DNA from: Streptomyces sp. CT34 | GTDB taxonomy: Bacteria; Actinomycetota; Actinomycetes; Streptomycetales; Streptomycetaceae | Length of the DNA stretch: 64,000 bases | Direction: 5' to 3' | Assembly: GCF_000805335.1 (NCBI RefSeq) | Contig: NZ_KN708638.1 | Span: forward strand, 1,114,016-1,178,015 | Part shown: in pieces, positions 44,015 through 52,497 of the stretch | How positions within the stretch are numbered: position 1 is the first letter of the stretch | Layout of the letters: each line of letters begins with the position of its first letter | The notes under the pieces: generated by a model | What the model was told of the DNA's origin: nothing | Seen by the model: only the letters and a program-made list of their open reading frames with translations | Database searches by the model: none | Program-made: the position numbers and the translations under genes

Positions 44015-45580
44015 TCAGCCCGATTCCCCCCTATCGGAGTCGATCTGGCGTCTTCTTCGGCCGCCAGGGGGAGTTGTCGTGTTGGCGGACTGGATCGGCT
44101 CTGCCGCCGCGTGGTCTCCGGCCTCAGAGCGCGGTGCAAGGGATGGCGGTGTACGGATGCCGTATTCGCGTCGCAGTACGGACTGAGCCGCAAGGTACCC
44201 GGACATGCCATGAACACTGGGTCCAGGCGGGGTTGAAGCGGAGCACAGGTACACACCTGGCAGGGGTGTGTGATACGGGTCGATCTGGGGCACGGGTCGC
44301 AGGATGCTCTGGGCGAGTGTCAGGGCGCCGGATCCGATGTCGCCGCCCACGTAGTTCGGGTTGTACTCCTCGTACGTGGAGGCGGAGATGCCTCGCTGGG
44401 CTAGGACCGTGTTGGTGAAGCCGGGTGCGTAGCGTTCGATGCGCGTACGGATGATGTCGACCGGGTCCCGAGTGTCGCCGTTCGGTACGTGCGCGTACGC
44501 CCACACTGGGCGTTTACCAGGCATGCCTCGGCCGGGGTCGGCCGTCATGGGGTCGACCACGAGCACGAAGGGCTCGTCGGTGGCGATGCCCTTCGCGGTG
44601 AGGGTCTCCTGGCAGAACATCTCGCGTTGTGTGCCGCCGAGGTGAACGGTACCCGCCTTGCCGATCTCTGGGTCGGTCCAGGGGATCGGGTCGGATACGA
44701 GGAAGTCGGCCTTGGCAGCGCCGGGCCCGTAGCGGAAGCGCGCGAGCCGTCGCTGATAGCGGTAAGGCAGCCGGCTGCCGGCAATCCGCAGGAGTCCTTT
44801 CGGGCTGGTATCGAGCAACACTACGTCCGCGTGGCTGAGTTCCCTCAGATCGGCAATGTGACTCCCGGTGTGAATCTCACCGCCGTGTGCCGTGATGTCG
44901 TCGGCCAGTGCCTGGGCAATACGGATGCTACCGCCCTGCGGTATCGGCCATCCCGTACCGTGCGCGAGGTGTCCCAGCAGCAGGGCGACCGCACCAGAGG
45001 CAAGGCTGGGGAGTCTCCCTACAGCATGCGCGGCAACGCCGGTCAACAGCGACCGTGCCTGCTCGGTCCGGAACAGCCTGGGGACCAATGGGCTGCTCTG
45101 GGCGAGAACTCTGGGCGTCAGCAGAAGGGGAGCGAGGCAGTCGCGGGGGGCGCCGTGCCAGCCGGAGAGGATCAAGTCGACTACGCCGGCACTGTGCCGG
45201 AGCAGTGGCTCCATCAATGCCCGCCACCGTGCACCGTCGGGGCCGAGATGCTCGCATGTGGCGCCGAGGTCACGATAAGCGAGGGCAGCGCGGTCACCGT
45301 TCAGGGGATGGGCATAGCTGATGTCGGGGTGGAGGAGCTCCACACCGCGGGCCGAAAGGTCGAACTCGCGGAAGAACCGGGAAGCAGCAGCCATCGGGTG
45401 TACGGCCGCGCAGATGTCGTGCACCACAGCAGCGTCGAAGAGCGGTTTGCTGCGCAGGCCGCCTCCGATGGCATCGGCGGATTCGTACAACTCAATGCGC
45501 AGGCCAGCGCGGGCGAGGGTCACCGCAGCGGCCAGGCCGTTGGGTCCCGTGCCCACCACTGCGACGTCAGTGTTGCTCAT
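44015..45580 (-). CDS. FAD-dependent oxidoreductase, phytoene-desaturase-like
   Basis: 521 residues, ATG at 45580 behind GAGG. Rossmann motif VVGTGPNGLAAAVTLARAG, amine-oxidase/CrtI-type middle, and FAD-closing motif GVYLCSASTPPGPSVHGMSG. Catalyses desaturation or isomerisation in related enzymes. Last gene of the six-gene operon, 19 bases after the hydrolase stop. The C-terminal 45 residues are low-complexity (TTTPPGGRRRRQIDSD). Possibly modifies the peptide product or a lipid; no evidence for the substrate. Confidence 0.85.
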   Translation of the reverse strand: MSNTDVAVVGTGPNGLAAAVTLARAGLRIELYESADAIGGGLRSKPLFDAAVVHDICAAVHPMAAASRFFREFDLSARGVELLHPDISYAHPLNGDRAALAYRDLGATCEHLGPDGARWRALMEPLLRHSAGVVDLILSGWHGAPRDCLAPLLLTPRVLAQSSPLVPRLFRTEQARSLLTGVAAHAVGRLPSLASGAVALLLGHLAHGTGWPIPQGGSIRIAQALADDITAHGGEIHTGSHIADLRELSHADVVLLDTSPKGLLRIAGSRLPYRYQRRLARFRYGPGAAKADFLVSDPIPWTDPEIGKAGTVHLGGTQREMFCQETLTAKGIATDEPFVLVVDPMTADPGRGMPGKRPVWAYAHVPNGDTRDPVDIIRTRIERYAPGFTNTVLAQRGISASTYEEYNPNYVGGDIGSGALTLAQSILRPVPQIDPYHTPLPGVYLCSASTPPGPSVHGMSGYLAAQSVLRREYGIRTPPSLAPRSEAGDHAAAEPIQSANTTTPPGGRRRRQIDSDRGESG

Positions 45581-45599
45581 AAATGCCTCGCACTTTCTG

Positions 45600-47159
45600 C
45601 TAGAGCTCAGCTGAGACAACAAGAAGAAGCAATGTCAGGAGAGCGAACGCGTAGCGGACTCCTAGCAGTGCCAGCGTGAACCCTCGCCGATCTTTTTGGT
45701 CACTCTCCGTTGGGGGCCATCGCCAGATTCCCAGCCAGAACCCGGAGAAGAGAAGTCCACAGCCCAACATCCATACGATTGGTGGAACTGAGAGCCAGTC
45801 ACCGACGCGTCGAAGACCTATGAGAAGAGTGATCCCAAAACAGACACTCAAGGTGAAGTATATGCGGTAGATGCTTGTCGGAAATCTTCGCCAGGCTACA
45901 TTGAAAACTGGTCCTGCGGCCCCTACACTGCATAGCACCGTAAGCAGTATCTGTGATTCGCCATGAGATGGATAGGTTCTGTCCGGGCTGATCCCCAGCA
46001 AACGTTTTCCGAGAACGTCGACAGGCTGGTCGGTATTGGAGAGGATGACCACCCCTTTGCGGCTGGACCGGTCGAAACCCATGTAGGAAGTAAATCCTCC
46101 GGTTTCGCCGTCATGCCAGGTTATTTCTCTCCCTTGTATGCGGGTGGTGTACCAGTCCAATCCGATTCGCCCGGCGGAATCGGCGTCAAACTTCGGGACG
46201 GCTGCCTCTGCACCTGGTGAGGTGCCGAGCATCACGCTTCGCAACAAGCGTGCAAGGTCTTCGCTTGTCGACCAGACGTCTCCGGCTGGTGTGTAGCCCG
46301 ATGTCATCCAGTGTTCCATGTCGGCACCGGTGGCTTTCTGACCGGCCGCACTGTTACGCGGAATTTCAGCATTGGAGTGCACGGTTCGGGTATTGCGCAT
46401 CTTCAGCGGCGCAAGGACATACTGTTGCAAGAGGTCTTGGTATGACCTGCCAAGGACTCGAGCGGCCGTCTGACCGGCAAGTGCCATGCCGAGATTTGAA
46501 TATCGGAATGTTCCGGTACCGCTGGTGGTTGCATCCTTCGCGGCAGCGAAAACGTCGTCCTCGGTCATTCCTTGGTAAGGATCCTTGCCGAGAATTCGTA
46601 GCCGCACACCACGCACGAACGTATCGATGCTCGATGGCATGAGATCGAGCCCGGCCCGGTGACTGGCGAGATCGCTGAGGGTAGCCGTTCGAAGTGCCGG
46701 GTCGCTGAAATGCACGTCCGGCAGGAGTTCCTGCAGTGGTTTGTCCAGCTGCAGGGTATGCCGGCTTGCGAGTTCAGCGAGAAGCATGCCCGTCATCGGC
46801 TTCCCGAGCGAGCCGGCCTCGAAAACCGTGGACCTATCGACGGACGGCTGCCCGGGATTTCCTGAATCTCCCAATCCTGCAAAACGAGCCCCGTTAGGGT
46901 CGACAACGGCGACGGAAAGCCCGCGGTATCCGTATCCTCCGTCTGCCGCCGCTTTCACTTGAGCGGCAAGCGTGGCATCTCCCGTCGTGGCGTTGCTGAG
47001 AACTGCAGGATGAGGAGCGAAGAACAGCCCGATCCCCAGCACGGCCATGGCGGTGATGCCCATCAGGGCGAAGCAGTAGCGCAGACGCCGCGATGCACAC
47101 CATGGCCGCACAGTGGACTTCATGGACTCGTCTACCGCGCCCACTTGTCTAGTCGGCAT
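45600..47159 (-). CDS. membrane-anchored beta-lactamase-like serine hydrolase
   Basis: 519 residues; ATG at 47159 overlaps the HTTM gene by 11 bases (a second ATG at 47123 is possible). One N-terminal TM helix (about residues 30-50), an external class C beta-lactamase/DD-peptidase-like domain with SLGK (nucleophile Ser, Lys), YSN in FRYSNLGMALAGQTA and HDG in WHDGETGGFTSYMG, then about four C-terminal helices. The family includes peptidases and esterases that act outside the cell. Its place in the operon suggests trimming of, or protection from, the secreted peptides. Confidence 0.85.
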   Translation of the reverse strand: MPTRQVGAVDESMKSTVRPWCASRRLRYCFALMGITAMAVLGIGLFFAPHPAVLSNATTGDATLAAQVKAAADGGYGYRGLSVAVVDPNGARFAGLGDSGNPGQPSVDRSTVFEAGSLGKPMTGMLLAELASRHTLQLDKPLQELLPDVHFSDPALRTATLSDLASHRAGLDLMPSSIDTFVRGVRLRILGKDPYQGMTEDDVFAAAKDATTSGTGTFRYSNLGMALAGQTAARVLGRSYQDLLQQYVLAPLKMRNTRTVHSNAEIPRNSAAGQKATGADMEHWMTSGYTPAGDVWSTSEDLARLLRSVMLGTSPGAEAAVPKFDADSAGRIGLDWYTTRIQGREITWHDGETGGFTSYMGFDRSSRKGVVILSNTDQPVDVLGKRLLGISPDRTYPSHGESQILLTVLCSVGAAGPVFNVAWRRFPTSIYRIYFTLSVCFGITLLIGLRRVGDWLSVPPIVWMLGCGLLFSGFWLGIWRWPPTESDQKDRRGFTLALLGVRYAFALLTLLLLVVSAEL

Positions 47160-48159
47160 GGGCTACAGGCAGAAGATTGCCACGCTTCTCGAATAGCTCT
47201 CGTGCCTTTTCGGCGAGACGCTGGTAGTGCCCGTCTCCCATGATGATCAGTTCCAACCCGATCATGGTTGCAGAAAATGTAACGAGCCCAGTCATGAAGA
47301 TCGCTATTCCCAGATGCAAGAGGATTCCGGATGTGACAGCGAATGGCCGCAGGGAACGTTTGAGGAGAAGGAACGAGAACGCGAGCTGGAAGAAGACGGT
47401 CGCGTATGACATCACCACAATCAGCGTGGCGTGCTCGTAAAGGAAATGGTTCACGTCCGGCCAACCGAACTCTCCCACCCGCAGGATGTAGTAGAGAGCG
47501 GTTCCATTCTGCCAGCGTTCGCCCTGCACCTTGGCCATGCCCGAGACAAGGTAGATCGTGCATACCTGAAGGATCACAGCCATCAGACCTGCGTGATGCA
47601 GGAGTGATCCGACACGGTAGCGCATCGATTCGGCGCTTTGCTTCAATTGTTTCTTGCGGCGCGCTCGGGAATCAAGCGAGAAACGGGAACCGGAATCGAC
47701 GAACACGAAGAATACGAGGACGATGGCAGCTGCGTTGTCACCGCCATCCAAGAGAATCGGATTTCTTTGCTGCAACGACCACAGGAATACGTAGTGCAGC
47801 ACCGTCATCGCGCGAGTCTTCCAGCCGAGCATGAATAGCAGGGCGATCACTGCGCCGGAATGAAAGACGAGTTGGAACCATGTTTCGGACTTGCTGACCG
47901 AGTACAGGGAGAAAGAGCCACCATCGGTGAAATTCTGCCACGGCCATACTGCTTCAGGACCCCAAAGAAAACTTCTATCGAAGTAGTCCCGCAGATAATA
48001 GTAAAGGCCGAGAGCTCCCAGGACGATTCTCGTGAGAGAAGCCCCAATAAGCGCATTCCGCCTACCGCTGAAATGATCAAGCCAGGAGTATGCCGTTGCC
48101 TTGATCCTGTGCAGCATGGCGCTGTCCTTGGCGCCGGCTATCAGCAAATTTTCCGTCAT
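47149..48159 (-). CDS. HTTM-domain membrane protein, SdpB-like
   Basis: 336 residues, ATG in a 4-base overlap (ATGA) with the DUF5819 gene. About six to eight membrane helices in the horizontally transferred transmembrane (HTTM) domain shared by vitamin K-dependent carboxylases and Bacillus SdpB. Motifs: TRIVLGALGLYYYLRDYFDR, ILLDGGDNAAAIVLVFFVFV, YLVSGMAKVQGERWQNGTAL. In Bacillus, SdpB is needed with SdpA to mature the SdpC toxin. Lower GC than the flanks. Confidence 0.85.
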   Translation of the reverse strand: MTENLLIAGAKDSAMLHRIKATAYSWLDHFSGRRNALIGASLTRIVLGALGLYYYLRDYFDRSFLWGPEAVWPWQNFTDGGSFSLYSVSKSETWFQLVFHSGAVIALLFMLGWKTRAMTVLHYVFLWSLQQRNPILLDGGDNAAAIVLVFFVFVDSGSRFSLDSRARRKKQLKQSAESMRYRVGSLLHHAGLMAVILQVCTIYLVSGMAKVQGERWQNGTALYYILRVGEFGWPDVNHFLYEHATLIVVMSYATVFFQLAFSFLLLKRSLRPFAVTSGILLHLGIAIFMTGLVTFSATMIGLELIIMGDGHYQRLAEKARELFEKRGNLLPVAHAD

Positions 48160-48893
48160 CGCGCAACCTTAACTGGCTTCAACCACGCCAGGTCATAGTA
48201 AGAAACCTTTCCCTGTGCGCCCCGTACATGACGCTGCGAGAACCTGGGATAAATGTTCGTCACCAGTCGCACCTGTACGAGTTCGATATCAGGCCCCCAA
48301 AGTTTCATTGCTTCAGAGCTGGCGAATGATTGAGTGAACCGAATTGCCTGCTCTACGGAATCCTTCTCACCCCGAGTGAGTGGGAGATTCCCTTCTACCC
48401 CTTGTTTCTTCCGTTTAGTCTGATCACCGGCATCGCCGCCCGATTTCCCCGTCTTTCTCAACTTTTCGATTTCAGGGTCGCGCCAGGACGAGAGTTGTTG
48501 CGGCACGCCAGCGGTGACGCGGAATTGCCTCGAAGGCCAGAGTCGCTCGCCGTAGAGCTTCTGCAGTCCCGGCGACGTTACATCGGTCCACCCCGTGGTG
48601 ATCCTAGACCCGTCAGGCTGCCGTTTTTGGGCTCTGACAAGTACACCCTGGTCCCTATCTATGGGCTCCGGGGCAAAAAGATTCCAGTTCTGACCGAAAT
48701 ACGGCACCATATACGCCGTTATTTTATCGCCGTACTTCTCTTTGATTGGATTGAACGGGGCATTATATAGGGCCGTCATGCAGAAATGAAACGCCAGAGC
48801 GAGGGATACTGCTGCACCGGTTGCCCACAAGACGTAGCGCCGGCTTCTACTCCATTGCGCAATCGGAGCTTTTTCAGAACTGAAATCTTCCAC
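48156..48893 (-). CDS. DUF5819 membrane protein, SdpA-like
   Basis: 245 residues from GTG at 48893. One N-terminal helix (about residues 20-42, VLWATGAAVSLALAFHFCM), then an external domain with the family signature YMVPYFGQNWNLFAPEPIDR. The same P-F-x-QNW-x-x-FAP pattern marks SdpA proteins. Its stop overlaps the HTTM start, so the two form the SdpA-SdpB-like pair. Role inferred: export or maturation partner of the two secreted precursors encoded upstream. Confidence 0.85.
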   Translation of the reverse strand: MEDFSSEKAPIAQWSRSRRYVLWATGAAVSLALAFHFCMTALYNAPFNPIKEKYGDKITAYMVPYFGQNWNLFAPEPIDRDQGVLVRAQKRQPDGSRITTGWTDVTSPGLQKLYGERLWPSRQFRVTAGVPQQLSSWRDPEIEKLRKTGKSGGDAGDQTKRKKQGVEGNLPLTRGEKDSVEQAIRFTQSFASSEAMKLWGPDIELVQVRLVTNIYPRFSQRHVRGAQGKVSYYDLAWLKPVKVAR

Positions 48894-48920
48894 TTTTTCA
48901 ATTACTTTCCTGGACCGTGC

Positions 48921-48954
48921 CTGTACGGCGGGCCCATGTGGGCCCGCCGTACAG
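48921..48954 (-). terminator. hairpin between precursor 1 and the DUF5819 gene
   Basis: Perfect 16-bp stem (CTGTACGGCGGGCCCA and its complement) around a 2-base centre. It lies inside the operon, 26 bases past the precursor stop; it would keep most transcripts short and so give excess precursor over the membrane proteins. Confidence 0.75.
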
Positions 48955-48979
48955 GACTAATCACGCTGTCTCTGTACCG

Positions 48980-49348
48980 TTAGTTGTCGAAAGCGCGAGA
49001 CAGGTCGGCCCCGCCCAGCTCGGACTGAACAGGAACTCCGCCCCGCATGAACACAGGCCCATTGAGCTTGGCATGGTTAGCTGCGTACTTGACGCCGTCA
49101 TACAGCGCATTTCCCGCAGCGCCCTCCGCCACGGACCTCGCAACTGCGCCCCAGCCGCATTGGGGAGTCATGACACTGTCGCCGGTGACGACCTTGTCGG
49201 GCTTAGCGGCAGCTGCCTGGAAAGCAACTGCGCTGGTTCCCGCCTTAGAGGCAGAGGAGGACGATTCTGCAGAAGCGCTCGTCGCCGTAACCGCCGTGGC
49301 ACAAGCAGCCACAGCAAGACCCGCAATAGCGAGCTTAACCTTCTTCAA
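48980..49348 (-). CDS. secreted peptide precursor 1, SdpC-like by position
   Basis: 122 residues from TTG at 49348. Sec signal MKKVKLAIAGLAVAACATAV then TATSASA (cleavage after residue 27). A Ser/Ala-rich stretch leads to a single Cys (VMTPQCGWGAVARS), a Gly-zipper-like segment VAEGAAGNALYDGVKYAANH and the conserved end SELGGADLSRAFDN. Near-identical to precursor 2 in the first 55 residues, diverging in the middle (KVVTGDS; AKLNGPVFMRGGVPVQ). No close family was recognised. Function as toxin precursor is inferred from the SdpA/SdpB-like neighbours. Confidence 0.75.
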   Translation of the reverse strand: MKKVKLAIAGLAVAACATAVTATSASAESSSSASKAGTSAVAFQAAAAKPDKVVTGDSVMTPQCGWGAVARSVAEGAAGNALYDGVKYAANHAKLNGPVFMRGGVPVQSELGGADLSRAFDN

Positions 49349-49402
49349 TTTGCAACCATTCTTGAATGGCTACCCGCGTAGCCAGGGACTATGGATATTC
49401 GA

Positions 49403-49771
49403 CTAGTTGTCGAAAGCGCGAGACAGGTCGGCCCCACCCAGCTCGGACTCAACGGGAATGCCGCCCCGCCTGAACATCTTCTCTTGGGCCTGCACGGGAT
49501 GGTTAGCCGCGTACTTGGCGGCGTCATACAGTGCATTTCCCGCAGCGCCCTCCGCCACGGCCCTCGCAACTGCGCCCCAGCATTGGGGAGCCATGACGTT
49601 GTCGGCGGCGCCGACCTTGTCGGGCTTAGCGGCGGCTGCCTGGAAAGCAACTGCGCTGGTTCCCGCCTTAGAGGCAGAGGAGGACGATTCTGCAGAAGCG
49701 CTCGTCGCCGTAACCGCCGTGGCACAAGCAGCCACAGCAAGACCCGCAATAGCGAGCTTAACCTTCTTCAA
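49403..49771 (-). CDS. secreted peptide precursor 2, SdpC-like by position
   Basis: 122 residues from TTG at 49771 (AGAAGGG upstream). Same signal peptide and C-terminus as precursor 1; the middle differs: KVGAADNVMAPQCWGAVARA, then YDAAKYAANHPVQAQEKMFR. One Cys in the mature part. A tandem duplicate, 54 bases ahead of precursor 1, whose 5' flank also resembles that of its twin. First gene of the operon. Confidence 0.75.
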   Translation of the reverse strand: MKKVKLAIAGLAVAACATAVTATSASAESSSSASKAGTSAVAFQAAAAKPDKVGAADNVMAPQCWGAVARAVAEGAAGNALYDAAKYAANHPVQAQEKMFRRGGIPVESELGGADLSRAFDN

Positions 49772-49830
49772 TTTGGAGCCCTTCTTGAATGGTTATCCCT
49801 GTAGCCAGAGATAAGGAATTTTCGACTCGC

Positions 49831-49850
49831 TTACTCGCGAGTAACGTCAA
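49831..49850 (-). promoter_or_regulatory. palindromic operator at the precursor promoter
   Basis: TTACTCGCGAGTAA (49831-49844) is a perfect 14-bp palindrome directly after a -35-like TTGACG (49845-49850, minus strand), a typical repressor site. A second dyad, TTAACG-GAGCTCT-CGTTAA, lies at 49898-49916. The Lrp gene just upstream is the obvious candidate to bind one of them. Confidence 0.5.
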
Positions 49851-49973
49851 TCATCATACAAGGCTGGGCGGCTTTGGGAAGTAGTAGATGTAAGAAATTA
49901 ACGGAGCTCTCGTTAAAGAGATCGTCAAAGGGGAAAGATGACTCCGCAGCCCCTCTGGGGTGAATTTTGTTGC

Positions 49974-50435
49974 CTATTCATCTATTCGGTTATTCGGTTG
50001 CGAATTCCGAATGAGTGGCGACAGTAGGGTGGATCTCGTTCGCTCCACGAACGGTTCGGCCTCGATGCGTTTCAGGACCTGCTCGAAATGCTCGATTCCT
50101 GACGTGGACACCTGAACCAAGGCGTCGGCATTTCCCGTGACGGTGGAAGCGGATACCACTTCTGGGTATTGAGACAAGCCGCGTCGGATCGTCTCGGGTG
50201 TGGTCTTAGGGCGGCAGAAAAGCTCAATGGCTCCCTCGGTCTGCCGGTCGCCGAGGGCTGGATCAACCCGGATGGTGAAACCCAGGAGTGCGCCCTCCTG
50301 GCAGAGCTTGTCCACGCGGCGCTTGACTGCAGAGGCGGATCGTCCGACTTCTGCACCTATGTCGGCGTAGGAGCGCCGAGCATCGCCGGCCAGCGCCCAC
50401 ACTATGGATTCGTCGATGTCGTTCGTCTTGCGCAC
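49974..50435 (-). CDS. Lrp/AsnC-family regulator
   Basis: 153 residues from GTG at 50435. AsnC-type HTH SYADIGAEVGRSASAVKRRV at residues 21-40, then the RAM domain (VVSASTVTGNADALVQVSTS), which binds amino acids. Starts 10 bases after the permease stop, so it is co-transcribed with it, and lies directly ahead of the secreted-peptide operon on the same strand. Confidence 0.92.
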   Translation of the reverse strand: MRKTNDIDESIVWALAGDARRSYADIGAEVGRSASAVKRRVDKLCQEGALLGFTIRVDPALGDRQTEGAIELFCRPKTTPETIRRGLSQYPEVVSASTVTGNADALVQVSTSGIEHFEQVLKRIEAEPFVERTRSTLLSPLIRNSQPNNRIDE

Positions 50436-50445
50436 GACGGGTTAA

Positions 50446-51897
50446 TCACTCACTCTGTGCGGCCAGCCTGGAGCGACGTCTGCCGTACCCGAAATAGACG
50501 GCGAGTCCTGCCATCATCCATATCCCGAAGACCTGCCACGTCACGGCCTCGAGGTCGAACATCCGCCACAGGCAGAGGATGAAACCGACGGCCGGGACGA
50601 TGGGGAACAGCGGAGCGCGAAAGGCGCGCGGCATGTCCGGGCGGGTCCGCCGCAGCACGATGACGGCGACGTTGACTAGGGCGAAGGCGAACAGGGTGCC
50701 GATACTCGTGGCCTCGGCGAGCTGCCCCAGCGGGACTGCTGCGGCGAGGAAGCCACAAAAAAGCGACACGATCACCGTATTCGCGCGGAGGGCACCCGTG
50801 CGGGGGTGCACCCGTGCGAACACTTTGGGGACCAGGCCATCCCTCGACATCGCGAAAAGAATGCGCGTCTGCCCGTACAGAACGGTCAGGACCACACTCG
50901 CGATGGCGACGACAGCTCCGGCTGCCAGCAGAACGGCCCAGAAATTTTGGCCGGTGACGCTTTTCATAATCTCGGCGAGCCCGGCTTCCGAGCCATTGAA
51001 GCTCTGCCAGGGCGCCGCGCCGACAGCGGCGGCGGCCACCAGGCAGTACAGCAACGTGACGATGGCCAGGGAGAGCATGATGGCGCGCGGAAGGTCCCGT
51101 TGTGGGTTGCGCGCTTCCTCACCCGCCGTGGCAGCGGCATCGAACCCGACGTACGAGAAGAAGAGCGAGGTGCTTGCAGCACTGACGCCGGCCATGCCCA
51201 GCGGCATGAACGGTGCGTAGTTGCCAGCCCGGATGCCCAGGAACGCCACGGCGCAGAAGAGCACCAGCGTCCCGATTTTCACGACCACCATGACGGTGTT
51301 CGCGCGGGCGCTTTCCTTCGCTCCGCCCAGCAGGAAGACCATGGCGAGCAGCACGACCAGCAAGGCGGTGAGGTTGAAGTAGCCGCCGTCACCAGGCGGT
51401 GAGGCCAGAGCGGCAGGGATCGTCACCCCGAGGGTTCCGTCCAGCAGCTCGTTCAGATACTGCCCCCAGCCCACAGCCACAGCCGCGACCGACACCCCGT
51501 ACTCAAGGATCAGGCACCACCCGCAGATCCAGGCGACGACTTCTCCGAGAGTGACGTACGCGTACGAGTAGGAGGACCCCGACACCGGCACAGCGCCGGC
51601 CAACTCCGCGTAGGAAAGCGCCGAGAACAGGGCCGTCAGGCCCGCGATGACAAAGGAAAGGACGACTGCCGGCCCCGCCTTGGGTACGGCCTGCCCCAAC
51701 ACGACGAAGATTCCGGTGCCCAGCGTCGCGCCGACGCTGAGCATCGTCAGGTGCCACACGCCCAACGAGCGGTGCAGCGAACCCCCTTGGCCCTGGCCGC
51801 CTTCCGAAATGAGTTGTTCGACTTGCTTGCGCCGAAAGAGCGCAACAGTTCTTGATGTAGTGGCCAGAGTGGTCAGCTCTGAACCTGATTCAGACAC
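50446..51897 (-). CDS. amino-acid permease (APC superfamily, CAT-like)
   Basis: 483 residues from GTG at 51897. Twelve to fourteen helices; typical CAT start LGVWHLTMLSVGATLGTGIF, and FFSYVGFDAAATAGEEARNP in the middle. Imports a cationic or neutral amino acid. Coupled to the Lrp regulator, which may respond to the same amino acid. The open frame continues further upstream but without membrane character. Confidence 0.9.
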   Translation of the reverse strand: MSESGSELTTLATTSRTVALFRRKQVEQLISEGGQGQGGSLHRSLGVWHLTMLSVGATLGTGIFVVLGQAVPKAGPAVVLSFVIAGLTALFSALSYAELAGAVPVSGSSYSYAYVTLGEVVAWICGWCLILEYGVSVAAVAVGWGQYLNELLDGTLGVTIPAALASPPGDGGYFNLTALLVVLLAMVFLLGGAKESARANTVMVVVKIGTLVLFCAVAFLGIRAGNYAPFMPLGMAGVSAASTSLFFSYVGFDAAATAGEEARNPQRDLPRAIMLSLAIVTLLYCLVAAAAVGAAPWQSFNGSEAGLAEIMKSVTGQNFWAVLLAAGAVVAIASVVLTVLYGQTRILFAMSRDGLVPKVFARVHPRTGALRANTVIVSLFCGFLAAAVPLGQLAEATSIGTLFAFALVNVAVIVLRRTRPDMPRAFRAPLFPIVPAVGFILCLWRMFDLEAVTWQVFGIWMMAGLAVYFGYGRRRSRLAAQSE

Positions 51898-52324
51898 GAA
51901 GTACCCCGTTAACGCGTGTCCAGTACAGATCAACGGCCTCACTCTAAGAGTCGGCCAAGCTGCGATGTAACGCGTCTTCGTTGCAAACATGCAGCTGATC
52001 GTTGCGTCTCGGTGTTGTTGAAAGCCGACCCATCCTGGTTGGCGCCCAATTCGATGCATATCGGTAAGAGCGCTTGCGGCAGGTGGCGTCACTGACTCAA
52101 GAGCGGCTAGGCAACCCTCCGACCTCACCTCGTGTCTATACGTAATGAGAATGCCTGCCGCCCGCGCCAAGATGTTCCCGGGGCGAGCGGCTGGTCGTGC
52201 CACTGCCGGTGATGAGACCTGCAAGGAGCTGGTCCTCCGCGGCGCGCTCAGCCCGTGGTGAGGCTGATCCTTTGGAGCGGACACCCTGGCAATGGATCTT
52301 GATGGTCCAGGGAGGGGTGTCCAG

Positions 52325-52497
52325 GTGGGACGCCAATCTCCGTACCCGGAGGAGTTCCGGAAGGATGCCGTCGCGCTGTACCGCGCGTCCGGTGGCAAGC
52401 GCACGTACGCGGCGGTGACCGCGGATCTCGGGATCACCAGGGAGACACTGCGCACATGGGTCCGCAAGGACACCGGCCGGTCTGCGTCTGAGCCATT
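52325..52497 (+). pseudogene. IS3-type orfA, 5' part
   Basis: GTG at 52325: GRQSPYPEEFRKDAVALYRA, then YAAVTADLGITRETLRTWVR, the HTH domain of an IS3-family OrfA. Cut at the TAG of 52497 by the IS5-type insertion; the matching 3' part is at 55624-55770. Confidence 0.75.
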
